Source: Hymenobacter sp. DG01 | GTDB lineage: Bacteria; Bacteroidota; Bacteroidia; Cytophagales; Hymenobacteraceae | Assembly (NCBI RefSeq): GCF_006352025.1 | Contig: NZ_CP040936.1 | Location: 1,984,001 to 2,048,000, forward strand | Length of the DNA stretch: 64,000 bases | Direction of reading: 5' to 3' | In this document: positions 26,045 to 35,493 of the stretch, piece after piece | Layout: each line of letters starts with the position of its first letter | Numbering within the stretch: position 1 is the first letter of the stretch | Position numbers and translations under genes: made by a program | Notes under the pieces: generated by a model | What the model was told of the DNA's origin: nothing | What the model saw: the letters and a program-made list of their open reading frames with translations, nothing else | The model's database searches: none

Positions 26045-28846
26045 ATGTCATTCTACTCTAGCCGGGCGGCGCTACTTAGTGCCGCCTTACTCATGCCTTG
26101 GTTCGCCTCCGAGGCGCAGGTACCAGTAATTACCAACCGGTTGCCCGCTGCCAGCAGCCACCGGGCCAGCCCGCAGGGGCCAATACAACTTTCTTTTTCT
26201 CAGCCAATGAGCGCCGCCGCAGCCCGGCCCGATGCTATCCGGGTGGTAAGCGGCTGGCGCGGGCAGCTGCCGGGCACGTACACCGGCGCCGGCACCTCAA
26301 CCATTACCTTCCAGCCTACCCCTGCGCTGCTGCCTGGAGAGCCGGTGCGGGTAGGCGTGCTGCCTACCGCCACCAGCCTGAGCGGCACGCCCGCCGCTCC
26401 TGCCAGCTACCTATTTCGGGCGGCGGTAGCGCCCAGCACCGGCGTTTTTCCGGTGCCCCAGGAGGAGACTGTGGCCTGGCAGCCAACCAACCTACAGATT
26501 GCGGACATAAACCAGGACGGGTACGCTGACTTTTTAACGGCTAATCGTAAGGAAGCTTCCGTGAGCGTGCGCCTGGGTAACGGGCGCGGCGGCTTCACAA
26601 CTCGGCCCGATGTTGCCCTGGGGTACATTCCCGAGCAAGTGGTTATAGCGGATGTGAACAAGGATGGCAAACCCGATTTCCTTGTACTACACACGCTGGC
26701 CAGCCTTGTGCAAATACGTTTGGGCGATGGGCAGGGCGGCTTTACTGGCACAGGCAGCGTAAATCCCAATAACAGCCCTAACCAGATTGCGCTGGGCGAT
26801 TTGAACGCCGACGGCAACCTGGATATGGTAATATCCAATACTTATCCGGCGGCCATCAACATCCGAATGGGCGATGGAAAGGGCAACTTCACTGGCACCA
26901 GCTACATATCCCTGAACCAGACGCCCTCCAACATTGCCCTGACGGATGTAAACCAAGATGGCAAGCTGGACTTTGTTCTCACGAACACCAACAAAAGCTC
27001 TCTGAGTGTGGGACTTGGAACCGGAACCGGGACGTTTAACAACCTAAAGGACCTGACGGTGGGTACCCAACCCCGCGAATTGATTGTAGCAGATGTCAAC
27101 CGGGATGATCTGCCGGATCTGATATTTGTTGTTGGCAGCTCCAGCACCACCAATGGTCTGCTTAGTATTAGGCTTGGAGATGGCAAGGGGGGATTTACCG
27201 GGGGGTTGCCCGATGTTACCGCGGGAATAGCTCCGCGCCAGCTGCTCGTCCGCGACGTGAATGCCGATGGCAACCCGGATCTACTATCAGCCAACATCCT
27301 CAGCAGCACGGTGAGTGTGCGCTTGGGTGCGGGCAACGGTCGGTTTACCGGCACGGCGGAGGTAGCAGTAGACCATCACCCTGCCAGCCTGTCCCTGGCT
27401 GACGTCGATTCTGACGGCGACCTAGACTTGCTAACCGCCAACGAGGGTATCATCAATGATGATAATAATACGGTCAGTATCCGGCCTGGCAATGGGCGCG
27501 GCGAGTTTGCCGGCCCTCTCAACTTGCCCGTAGGCGCTGGCCCGACCCATACAGCTACCGGTGACCTGAACGGTGACGCCCTGCTGGACCTGGTAACCGC
27601 CAACGAAACGGCTAACACCGTCAGTATTCACCTGGGAACCGGTTCTGGCACGTTTCGGCCTTTACCCGACCTCACGGTGGCTGCCCAACCTCGCTTTGTT
27701 GCTCTGGGCGACATCAACAATGACGGTCGGCTTGATTTATTGACGGCGCATACCAACTCTGTAAACGTAAGCGCGCGGCTGGGTAACGGAGCTGGCGGCT
27801 TCGCGTCGGCCACCACAGTGAATATGAGTGGTATTCCCAACGTGCTGGTGCTGACCGACTGCAACCACGATGGCCGCCTGGACTTGTTTGGCTCCAATTA
27901 TGGCAGTAATAGCGTGGCAGTGCGCCTCGGCAATGGTCAGGGTGGTTTCACGGGCACCACCAACCTGCCTATTGGGGACTCCTACGGCCCTTATGGCCTC
28001 GTGGCCGACGATGTCAACCAGGACGGCCACCCCGATCTGCTGGTTATTAACTCGGGTATTGGCATCAACAGCATGGGCGTGTGGCTGGGCAATGGCCAGG
28101 GTGGTTTCAGCAAGCTGGCAGAAACACCGGCCGGGGGTAGCCCTAACTGCATGGATTCCGGCGATATCAACAACGACGGACACCTGGATGTAGTCATCGG
28201 CAACTTTCAGGAGTACAAAGTAACTGTACTGTTGGGCAACGGCCAGGGCGCGTTTCCGGCTACCACTCCCGTGGCCTCAAGCCGGGTTGTTTCAGATGTG
28301 AAACTCGGGGACGTGAACGGCGACGGCAACCTGGACTTGGTAACCAGCATTTACCTGACCCGTCAGTTGCAGGTGCGCTACGGTGACGGCACCGGCCAGT
28401 TCAGCCCTACCCCCCAGGTATTGCCCGTGGGCGTGGAGCCTGATGGGTTGGTACTGGCAGACGCGGATGGCGACGGTGATCTGGACATTTTAGCTTCCTG
28501 TGAGCAAGCCAACTACGTGGCCGTGCGCTTTAATGGCTCGGTGCAGGCTCCGGTTCTGGCGGCCAAAGCGCCAGCTGTTTCAGCATCCGCAGCCCTACCC
28601 CTCAGCTGCTACCCCAACCCCACTGACGACGGGCTGCTCACCGTGGATATGACGGCTTTCGGGCGCACGACGGTGGAACTCAGTGTGTGGACTACCCTGG
28701 GCCAGCCGGTATATACCCGGCAGATTACCCGGCCGGAGCCGGCCTACACCATTGCCCTTCCAGTCGCTCTTCCGGCCGGGGTGTACCTGGTGCAGATAAA
28801 AGCCGCTGATGGCCGCCGGGCCAGTGGGCGCATCGTTCGCAATTAA
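26045..28846 (+). CDS. FG-GAP/VCBS repeat protein exported by T9SS
   Basis: 933 residues from the ATG at 26045 (MSFYSSRAALLSAALLMPWF...), giving a signal peptide; in-frame TTG codons lie further upstream. After the signal peptide comes a Big_5 (SbsA Ig-like) domain (SFSQPMSAAAARPDAIRVVSG). Then about thirteen FG-GAP/VCBS repeats follow, each with a calcium-binding D-x-[DN]-x-D-G loop (DINQDGYADF, DVNKDGKPDF, DLNADGNLDM) and VRLGNGxGxF. The C-terminus (SCYPNPTDDGLLTVDM...AGVYLVQIKAADGRRASGRIVRN) is a T9SS type A sorting domain. Likely a surface or secreted beta-propeller adhesin. Next to an even larger relative. Confidence 0.88.
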   Translation: MSFYSSRAALLSAALLMPWFASEAQVPVITNRLPAASSHRASPQGPIQLSFSQPMSAAAARPDAIRVVSGWRGQLPGTYTGAGTSTITFQPTPALLPGEPVRVGVLPTATSLSGTPAAPASYLFRAAVAPSTGVFPVPQEETVAWQPTNLQIADINQDGYADFLTANRKEASVSVRLGNGRGGFTTRPDVALGYIPEQVVIADVNKDGKPDFLVLHTLASLVQIRLGDGQGGFTGTGSVNPNNSPNQIALGDLNADGNLDMVISNTYPAAINIRMGDGKGNFTGTSYISLNQTPSNIALTDVNQDGKLDFVLTNTNKSSLSVGLGTGTGTFNNLKDLTVGTQPRELIVADVNRDDLPDLIFVVGSSSTTNGLLSIRLGDGKGGFTGGLPDVTAGIAPRQLLVRDVNADGNPDLLSANILSSTVSVRLGAGNGRFTGTAEVAVDHHPASLSLADVDSDGDLDLLTANEGIINDDNNTVSIRPGNGRGEFAGPLNLPVGAGPTHTATGDLNGDALLDLVTANETANTVSIHLGTGSGTFRPLPDLTVAAQPRFVALGDINNDGRLDLLTAHTNSVNVSARLGNGAGGFASATTVNMSGIPNVLVLTDCNHDGRLDLFGSNYGSNSVAVRLGNGQGGFTGTTNLPIGDSYGPYGLVADDVNQDGHPDLLVINSGIGINSMGVWLGNGQGGFSKLAETPAGGSPNCMDSGDINNDGHLDVVIGNFQEYKVTVLLGNGQGAFPATTPVASSRVVSDVKLGDVNGDGNLDLVTSIYLTRQLQVRYGDGTGQFSPTPQVLPVGVEPDGLVLADADGDGDLDILASCEQANYVAVRFNGSVQAPVLAAKAPAVSASAALPLSCYPNPTDDGLLTVDMTAFGRTTVELSVWTTLGQPVYTRQITRPEPAYTIALPVALPAGVYLVQIKAADGRRASGRIVRN

Positions 28847-28922
28847 GGTCGGGGCCAGCACTATGGCTTTATCGGTTGTCTGAACCAGGCAGCCGAAAAC
28901 TTCTTTCTTTATCTGTTAGCCC

Positions 28923-31900
28923 ATGCGCTACTTCTATTCCCTGATTGGGCGGCCCCGGGCCTTCGCCCGAGCGTGCACTCTGTGCACGGCCCTGCTATTG
29001 CTCTTGATGGGGGCCAGGCCGGCCGCCGCCCAGGCTCCTACCTGGCAAATGGCCCTGAGTGGCAGCGGCAACCAGCCCGCCGCCGGCACATCGGTTGCCC
29101 GGGCCACGGCCACCGACGCCCAGGGCAACGTCTTCCTGACCGGCTACTTCACCGGCCAGATTACCTTCGGCACTACTATGCTGACAAGTGCAGGCGGCAC
29201 AGACATCTTTCTGGCAAAATGGAACACGGCCACCAACACCTGGGCCTGGGCCGTGCGCGGGGGTGGCGTCAGCAACGACCAGAGCCGGGGTGTGGCCGTG
29301 AGCGGCACCTCGGTGTTTATTACCGGCACTTACTTCGGGAGCGGCGCCAGCTTTGCCGGCAAAACCCTGAGCAGCGGTGGCACCGACGGCAACATGTTTC
29401 TGGCCAAGTACATCGATAACGATACGTCGGCGGGCAACGGGTGGGCCGTCAATAGCGAGAGTTTTGGAGCCGAAGTTGGTAATGGAGTAGCCGCGAGCGG
29501 CACGAGTGTGTACGTAACGGGTTTCTACTCCGCCAGCGGCGCTACCGTGGCCGGCACGGTTCTGACGGGCATGGGCCGCATCGATATGTTTCTGGCCAAG
29601 TACGTTGACAACGGCACGTCGGCCGGCAACGGCTGGGCGGTAAAGGGCGGGGGGGCCATCACGGATGTAGGCAACTCCGTGGCCGTGAACGGCAACAACG
29701 TGTACGTAACGGGCAGCTTTGAGAGCAAGACCGCCCTGTTTGCCGGTGCTACCCTCACTAACCCAGGCAGTGAAAGCGACATTTTCCTGGCCAAGTATAC
29801 CGACAACGGTAGCAGCGTGGCCGCGGGCTGGGCGGTAAGTGCCGGCGGCACCAGCAACGACAGCGGCAACGGCGTGGCCGTGAGCGGCACCAGCGTGTAC
29901 ATCACGGGTACGTTTGCTACCGGCACCACGGCCACCATCGACGGCCGCCCCATTCCCGGCGAGTTCAACGGCGACGACATGTTTGTGGCGAAATACACCG
30001 ACCAAGGCAACACGACCACCGGCGTGTGGGCGGCCAGCGGCGGAAGCGGTGGCGACGACCAAGGCCTGGGCATTGCCGTGAACGGCACGGATGTGTACGT
30101 GACAGGTTCCTTTCTGGCGTTTTACGCTCGCTTTGCCGGAACTACCCTTCAAAACACTAATACTAACATTTCTAACTCTTACGATGCGTTTGTAGCGAAG
30201 TACACCGACCAGGGCGCTACCGTTGGGAATGGCTGGGCTACCAGCGTTAGCGGCACCGAGGTGGATAGTGGGTATGGCCTTGCGGCCACTGGCTCACACG
30301 TATTTGTGGCCGCGTCGTCCGGGAACGGGGCCGTCAGCTTTGGCAATGAGTTTTTTGCGCCCGCCAAAGCTGGTGCCTTGGGTCAGCTGGATGCCGGCAG
30401 CGGCACCTGGCAGCGGGCCGAAGCGCCCTTGCAGGGCACCACTTCCCGCAACCTGGCTACGGCTACCGATGCCAGCGGCAACGTATTCGTGACGGGCGAC
30501 TTCTCGGGTAACGTGCAGTTTGGAACTACCCAGCTGTCCAGCGCTGGCAAGACGGATATTTTCCTGGCCAAGTGGGATGCTACCGCCAGCGCCTGGGCCT
30601 GGGCCGTCCGGGCGGGCGGCACCGATTCCGACCAGGGGCTGGGTCTGGCCGTGAGTGGCAACAACGTGTACGTGACGGGCTTATACTACAGCGGCAACAC
30701 GCGCATTGCCGGCCAGAACCTGGAGGCCGCGGGGTTCTCCGACCTGTTTGTGGCCAAGTACACGGATAATGGCAGCAGCGTCAGCAACGGCTGGGTAGTC
30801 AGTGGGGGTGGCACGGGCTTCGATGTTGGAAACGATATTGCCGTTTTGGGCTCCAGCGTGTACATCACCGGGCGCTTTGAAAAGCAGCTCAGCATTGCCG
30901 GCACCACCCTATCGGCTGCCGCCTACACGGATATAGTGGTAGCCAAATTTATCGATAATGGTAGCAGTGTTAGCAACGGCTGGGCCATCAGCGAAGGTGG
31001 CGCGGGGTATGACTACGGCAATGGCATTGCCGTGAGCGGCTCCGCCGTTTATGTAACCGGGTACTTCCAGCTCAACCCACGCATTGCGGGCACGGCCCTC
31101 ACCGGCATTGGCAACAACGCCGATATGTTTCTGGCCAAATACCTCGATCAGGGCTCTACCGTGAGCAACGGCTGGGCCGTGAGCGGGGGCGGCACGGATT
31201 CCGACGAGGGCAACGCCGTGACGGTGCAGGGCAATGCGGTGTACGTGACCGGGTCCTTCACCAGTGGCACCGACGCCCGCATTGCCGGCGCGGAATTGCC
31301 GGGGGCAGGTAGCGCCGACATCTTCGTGGCCAAGTACCTTGATCTGGGCGCATCGGCCAGCAATGGCTGGGCCGTGAGTGGGGGCGGCACGGGCGTGGAT
31401 ATCGGCCGCGACCTAGCCATTACGGGCCCTAACGTGTACGTGGCGGGCAGCTTTGCCGGCGGGAGCAGCGCCCGAATTGCGGGCAGCAACTTGTTTGGCA
31501 GCGGCACGGCCAGCACCGTTTTCCTGGCTCGCTACACCGACCAGGGTAGCACCGTGAGCGGCAGCCTGGCCGTGAGCGGGGGTGGCGCGGGCGGCGACGT
31601 GGCCTTTAGCATTGCCCTGAGCGGCGCTAATATTTATGTGGCGGGCTACACTACACCATCGGCCACCTTCGGCAGTTTTACCCTGACCAACCCGGCGGCA
31701 ACCAACGTTAATTTTTTGGGCCGCATCCGGGAGTCGGCTCCTACCCTGACCAGCTTTACGCCCACCAGCGGCTACGAGGGCGTTACTCTAACCATTAACG
31801 GCGCCAACCTTACCGGCACCAGCCTTATCACATTTGCCGGTTCGGAGAATAACACGGTTAGCAGTGGCTACACCATTAACACGGCCGGCACCCAGATTAC

Positions 31901-34460
31901 GGGCGTTATCGTGCCCGCTGGGGCCCAGACCGGCCCCATCCGCCTGACGGCTCCCGGGGGCACCGTCACGAGTACGGGCAACTTTACCGTGACACCCGCC
32001 GTGCCTAACCCGGTGCCCACCATCACGGCCCTAAGCCCGGCCTCCACTCCTGCCGGCAACCCCAGCTTCACGATGACCGTGACCGGCACGGGTTTCGTAG
32101 CCCGCTGCGTGGTGAATTTCAACGGCGTACCCCTGCCAACTACCCTCATGTCGGCTACGCAACTCACCGCTACAGTGCCGGCCAGCGCCATTGCTACCGT
32201 GGGCAGCTACCCCGTTAGCGTCACCAACCCGTCGCCGGGCGGGGGGACTTCGGCTGCCGTGCCATTCAGCGTCACTGTACCCCAGCCGCCCGTACTGGCT
32301 GGTTTCGCGCCGGCCAGCGGCGCGGTGGGCGCTACGCTTACCCTCACGGGTACAAACCTCAGCCGGACCAGTGTCATCACCTTCAGCGGCAGCAATGCCA
32401 CTACCGTAACCAGCGGCTTTGCAGTGAATACCGCCGGCACCCAGATTACGGGCGTGGTAGTGCCCGCCGGTGCCCAGACAGGGCCGATCAGCGTTACTAC
32501 CCCCGTTGGCTCGGCCACCAGTCCCGGTGTTTTCACGGTTATCAATACCGCTGCTCCGGTGCTGACCAGCCTGACTCCGGCCCGCGCGGCGGCCGGCGCG
32601 GAGGTAACCCTTACAGGTCGTAATCTGAGTAGCATCACGGGCCTGGCAGTAAATGGCGCCGCAGTGCCGTTATCGGCCATTACGGCCAGTACTAATACCA
32701 GCTTTACGTTTGTAGTCCCGGCCGGCGCCACGGCCACCGGGTCCCTGGTAGTGTCAACGGCGGCCGGCTCCGCAACCAGCACCGGCTTTACGGCCGAGCT
32801 GCGGGCAATCAGTGCCAACCCCACCGTTAATGCCACAGCGGGCGCCCGAACCAGCTCCGTGGTTTCGGTTCTTTACAGTGAGCCAGTAACTGCCCCGGCC
32901 GGCAATTTGGCCGTGTATTCGGCCCAGGCTGGCGGCAAAAAGAAGGGCTCTAGTGCTGTAACGGGCAACGCCTTCCAGTTTTCTGCGTCGGCGGGTACGT
33001 CAGCCCCTGATTTTCAGCCCGGGGAGGTGATTCGCGTGAGTGTGCCTGGCCCGGTGCGGAGCGCGGGCGGCCTTCAAGCGCCGAAAAAGGTGTTTCAGTT
33101 TACTACTGCCGTAGGGGGCACTGGTCAGGGCACTTTCCTGACGGGCCCTACCCTGACAGTAGGCAACGGGCCGGAAGGGGTAGCCCTGGGCGACGTGGAC
33201 AGCGACGGGGACCTGGACCTGCTCTCAGCCAACGGCAGCAGCAACACGGTGAGCGTACTGCTGAACAACGGCGCGGGTAGCTTCGGCGCCAGTACTACGG
33301 TGGCCGTGGGCGCAGCCCCCATTTACGTAGCCCTAGCTGATGTGGACGGTGACAGTGACCTGGACCTGCTGGCCTCCAACTTCAGCGACAATACCGTGAG
33401 CATCCGCCTCAACAACGGCACTGGCACATTTGGGGGCGGCCAGAACGTGGCGGTAATCAGTGCCCCCCACCAACTTGCCCTAGGCGACGTGGATGGGGAC
33501 GGGGACCTGGATTTGCTGGCGGGAGGCGGCGTAGGCAGCACCGTGAGTCTGCGGCTTAATGGCGGCGACGCCAGTGGCTCTAACACCGGCCAGTTTAGCG
33601 CCGGCCAGAACATTAGCGTCAGCACGGAGTCGCACGGGGTTGGCCTGGCCGACGTGGATGGTGACGGTGACCTGGACGTGCTGGCGGCCTCTATGGCTGC
33701 TGACGTGGTTCTGATAAAGCTGAACGGTGGTGATGCCACCGGCTCCAACACCGGCCTGTTCAGCGGCAGCGGCTTCGTGACGGTGGGCAACGGCCCCGCC
33801 AGCATAGCTACCGGCGACTTGGATGGGGACGGAGATGTGGACCTTCTTACGGCCAACTTTACGGACGGCACGGTAAGCGTGCGGCTAAACAACGGCACCG
33901 GCAGCTTCACCACCCAATCAACGGTATCCGTTGGCCACGACCCGCATGACGTCGTGCTGGGCGACGTGGATGCCGATGGAGACCTAGACCTGCTGACGAC
34001 CGGCGCGAATTACAGCACCGGCACCAATACCGTCAGTATTCGTTTGAACGGGGGCAAGGGCACTTTCAGCGGCGGCTCTGCCACTGCCGTAGGCGAAGCC
34101 CCACGCAACCTGGCCGTTGGCGACGTAGATAAAGACGGCGACCTTGACGTAGTGACCGGCAACTCCGTGGGCAATACCGTGAGCGTGCGCCTGAACGGGG
34201 GCACGCAGGTACTGGCCGCGCAGCCCGGCAGCCCGGCCCCCGGCCTGACACTCTTTCCGAACCCGGCGCACCGAGCCGCTACGCTGACCGGGCTGCAGCC
34301 GGGCGAGTTGGTGGTGCTGCTGGATGCGCTAGGACGCCAAGTAACTACGGCTACTGCCACGCCTGCCGGCACGGCTCGTCTGACCTGGCCCGCCGGCCTG
34401 GCTACCGGCATTTACGTAGTGCGGGCCGGAACCCAGGCCCTTCGGCTCACGGTAGAATAA
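28923..34460 (+). CDS. Giant SBBP/IPT/FG-GAP protein exported by T9SS
   Basis: 1845 residues; signal peptide ALLLLLMGARPAAAQ. Residues about 43-932 are repeated SBBP (beta-propeller) units of roughly 60 residues (TDIFLAKW/FVAKYTDNGSSVSNGWAVSGGGTD...GNAVYVTGSF). Residues about 937-1289 are four IPT/TIG Ig-like domains (LTSFTPTSGYEGVTLTINGAN...), about 1293-1396 a Big_5 domain, and about 1400-1760 seven or so FG-GAP repeats (LGDVDGDGDLDLLA). The C-terminus LFPNPAHRAATLTG...GIYVVRAGTQALRLTV is a sorting domain. Probably a cell-surface adhesin or binding protein. It starts 76 bases after the FG-GAP gene and may share its transcript. Confidence 0.88.
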   Translation: MRYFYSLIGRPRAFARACTLCTALLLLLMGARPAAAQAPTWQMALSGSGNQPAAGTSVARATATDAQGNVFLTGYFTGQITFGTTMLTSAGGTDIFLAKWNTATNTWAWAVRGGGVSNDQSRGVAVSGTSVFITGTYFGSGASFAGKTLSSGGTDGNMFLAKYIDNDTSAGNGWAVNSESFGAEVGNGVAASGTSVYVTGFYSASGATVAGTVLTGMGRIDMFLAKYVDNGTSAGNGWAVKGGGAITDVGNSVAVNGNNVYVTGSFESKTALFAGATLTNPGSESDIFLAKYTDNGSSVAAGWAVSAGGTSNDSGNGVAVSGTSVYITGTFATGTTATIDGRPIPGEFNGDDMFVAKYTDQGNTTTGVWAASGGSGGDDQGLGIAVNGTDVYVTGSFLAFYARFAGTTLQNTNTNISNSYDAFVAKYTDQGATVGNGWATSVSGTEVDSGYGLAATGSHVFVAASSGNGAVSFGNEFFAPAKAGALGQLDAGSGTWQRAEAPLQGTTSRNLATATDASGNVFVTGDFSGNVQFGTTQLSSAGKTDIFLAKWDATASAWAWAVRAGGTDSDQGLGLAVSGNNVYVTGLYYSGNTRIAGQNLEAAGFSDLFVAKYTDNGSSVSNGWVVSGGGTGFDVGNDIAVLGSSVYITGRFEKQLSIAGTTLSAAAYTDIVVAKFIDNGSSVSNGWAISEGGAGYDYGNGIAVSGSAVYVTGYFQLNPRIAGTALTGIGNNADMFLAKYLDQGSTVSNGWAVSGGGTDSDEGNAVTVQGNAVYVTGSFTSGTDARIAGAELPGAGSADIFVAKYLDLGASASNGWAVSGGGTGVDIGRDLAITGPNVYVAGSFAGGSSARIAGSNLFGSGTASTVFLARYTDQGSTVSGSLAVSGGGAGGDVAFSIALSGANIYVAGYTTPSATFGSFTLTNPAATNVNFLGRIRESAPTLTSFTPTSGYEGVTLTINGANLTGTSLITFAGSENNTVSSGYTINTAGTQITGVIVPAGAQTGPIRLTAPGGTVTSTGNFTVTPAVPNPVPTITALSPASTPAGNPSFTMTVTGTGFVARCVVNFNGVPLPTTLMSATQLTATVPASAIATVGSYPVSVTNPSPGGGTSAAVPFSVTVPQPPVLAGFAPASGAVGATLTLTGTNLSRTSVITFSGSNATTVTSGFAVNTAGTQITGVVVPAGAQTGPISVTTPVGSATSPGVFTVINTAAPVLTSLTPARAAAGAEVTLTGRNLSSITGLAVNGAAVPLSAITASTNTSFTFVVPAGATATGSLVVSTAAGSATSTGFTAELRAISANPTVNATAGARTSSVVSVLYSEPVTAPAGNLAVYSAQAGGKKKGSSAVTGNAFQFSASAGTSAPDFQPGEVIRVSVPGPVRSAGGLQAPKKVFQFTTAVGGTGQGTFLTGPTLTVGNGPEGVALGDVDSDGDLDLLSANGSSNTVSVLLNNGAGSFGASTTVAVGAAPIYVALADVDGDSDLDLLASNFSDNTVSIRLNNGTGTFGGGQNVAVISAPHQLALGDVDGDGDLDLLAGGGVGSTVSLRLNGGDASGSNTGQFSAGQNISVSTESHGVGLADVDGDGDLDVLAASMAADVVLIKLNGGDATGSNTGLFSGSGFVTVGNGPASIATGDLDGDGDVDLLTANFTDGTVSVRLNNGTGSFTTQSTVSVGHDPHDVVLGDVDADGDLDLLTTGANYSTGTNTVSIRLNGGKGTFSGGSATAVGEAPRNLAVGDVDKDGDLDVVTGNSVGNTVSVRLNGGTQVLAAQPGSPAPGLTLFPNPAHRAATLTGLQPGELVVLLDALGRQVTTATATPAGTARLTWPAGLATGIYVVRAGTQALRLTVE

Positions 34461-34491
34461 GGCACTGCGTCCCGTGGCAACAAACCCGAAA

Positions 34492-34516
34492 GGCCGGTAG
34501 CAACATGCTACCGGCC
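34492..34516 (+). terminator. Hairpin terminator after the giant surface protein
   Basis: 11-bp stem GGCCGGTAGCA / TGCTACCGGCC with an ACA loop, 31 bases after the stop codon; a weak T-rich segment (ATCTTAGTT) follows. Confidence 0.65.
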
Positions 34517-34682
34517 ATCTTAGTTAGATGAAAAGCCCATAACCTCCCGCGCCCCGTTCGCGGGTCACTCAGCAACTCTGCCTTATAGGCTGCTATTTGC
34601 GGAGCGCGTGCTTGCTTCTTTTCTCGCAGCGTGTATTTTAGGTAGCACTATGCCTCCTACCCCTACCCCCGCCCCTAGCCTT

Positions 34683-35396
34683 ATGCGACCTTTATGCGTG
34701 CTTGTTTTTGCCTTATCGGCTACCCTGGCCCAGGCCCAGAACCCCAACATTGAGCAGGTAGGAGCCGCCGGCCAGGCTAACCTGAACGCCCTGGGCACCG
34801 GCGCCGCGGCTCCCGTGTACATGGGCCGCACCGATGGGGTCAGCGGCAACCCCTACGTGGTGGCGCGGTGGCTGCAGGCCCGGCTGGTTACCAGCAACCA
34901 GGTGCCGCTGGCGCCCGTGCCCCTGAAGTACGACGTGCTGAATCAGCGGCTGCTCCTGCGCCGGGTGGGCTCCCCGGACTCGCTGCTCCTCGACGACCGG
35001 CTGCTGACGGGCTTTGTGCTGGAAGAGCCCGCCACCGCCACGGCTCCGGCCCGGGAGCGGGTGTTTCGCCGTTTCACGGAGGCGCCGGTGCCTACCCAGC
35101 GCGCCCAGTACGTGGAGGTACTGCACGAAGGCAAGTATATCTTCCTGAAGCAGCACCGCAAAGTGGTGCAGAAAGCCCCCGTAACCAGCGGCTACGGCGT
35201 GGACACCAAAACGGCGGAGCTGCAGGACCAGAACCTGTACTTTGTGCGCCGCCCCAACGGCCAGCTGCTGCCCGTGAAGCTAACCAGCAAGAGCCTGCTG
35301 GCCGCCGCCCCGGAGCTGGCGCCCCTGGTGAAGGCCGCCGCCCCCCGAACCGATGAGGAATGGGCCGCCGCCTTTCGGAAGGCTGACCCGCGCTAA
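34683..35396 (+). CDS. Exported protein of unknown function
   Basis: 237 residues from the ATG at 34683 (MRPLCVLVFALSATLAQAQ, signal peptide); an earlier in-frame ATG at 34608 would add 25 residues with no obvious role. The mature protein starts NPNIEQVGAAGQANLNALG and contains YMGRTDGVSGNPYVVARWL, VLNQRLLLRRV, LDDRLLTGFVL, and a positively charged QYVEVLHEGKYIFLKQHRKVVQKAP. That pattern is repeated widely in uncharacterised Cytophagales proteins; I cannot name a family. It faces the convergent dehydrogenase gene across a shared terminator. Confidence 0.7.
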   Translation: MRPLCVLVFALSATLAQAQNPNIEQVGAAGQANLNALGTGAAAPVYMGRTDGVSGNPYVVARWLQARLVTSNQVPLAPVPLKYDVLNQRLLLRRVGSPDSLLLDDRLLTGFVLEEPATATAPARERVFRRFTEAPVPTQRAQYVEVLHEGKYIFLKQHRKVVQKAPVTSGYGVDTKTAELQDQNLYFVRRPNGQLLPVKLTSKSLLAAAPELAPLVKAAAPRTDEEWAAAFRKADPR

Positions 35397-35413
35397 GCCC
35401 CGCCAACACGCAC

Positions 35414-35445
35414 AAAAGCCTTTCCCGGAAGCGGGAAAGGCTTTT
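35414..35445. terminator. Bidirectional terminator
   Basis: 14-bp perfect stem AAAAGCCTTTCCCG / CGGGAAAGGCTTTT around a GAAG loop, between the convergent exported-protein and dehydrogenase genes. A- and T-runs at the two ends allow use in both directions. Confidence 0.9.
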
Positions 35446-35493
35446 CTTGTAGTCACTACATAGTTTGAGCCGCCGCGTGGCCCACGGAGCAGC

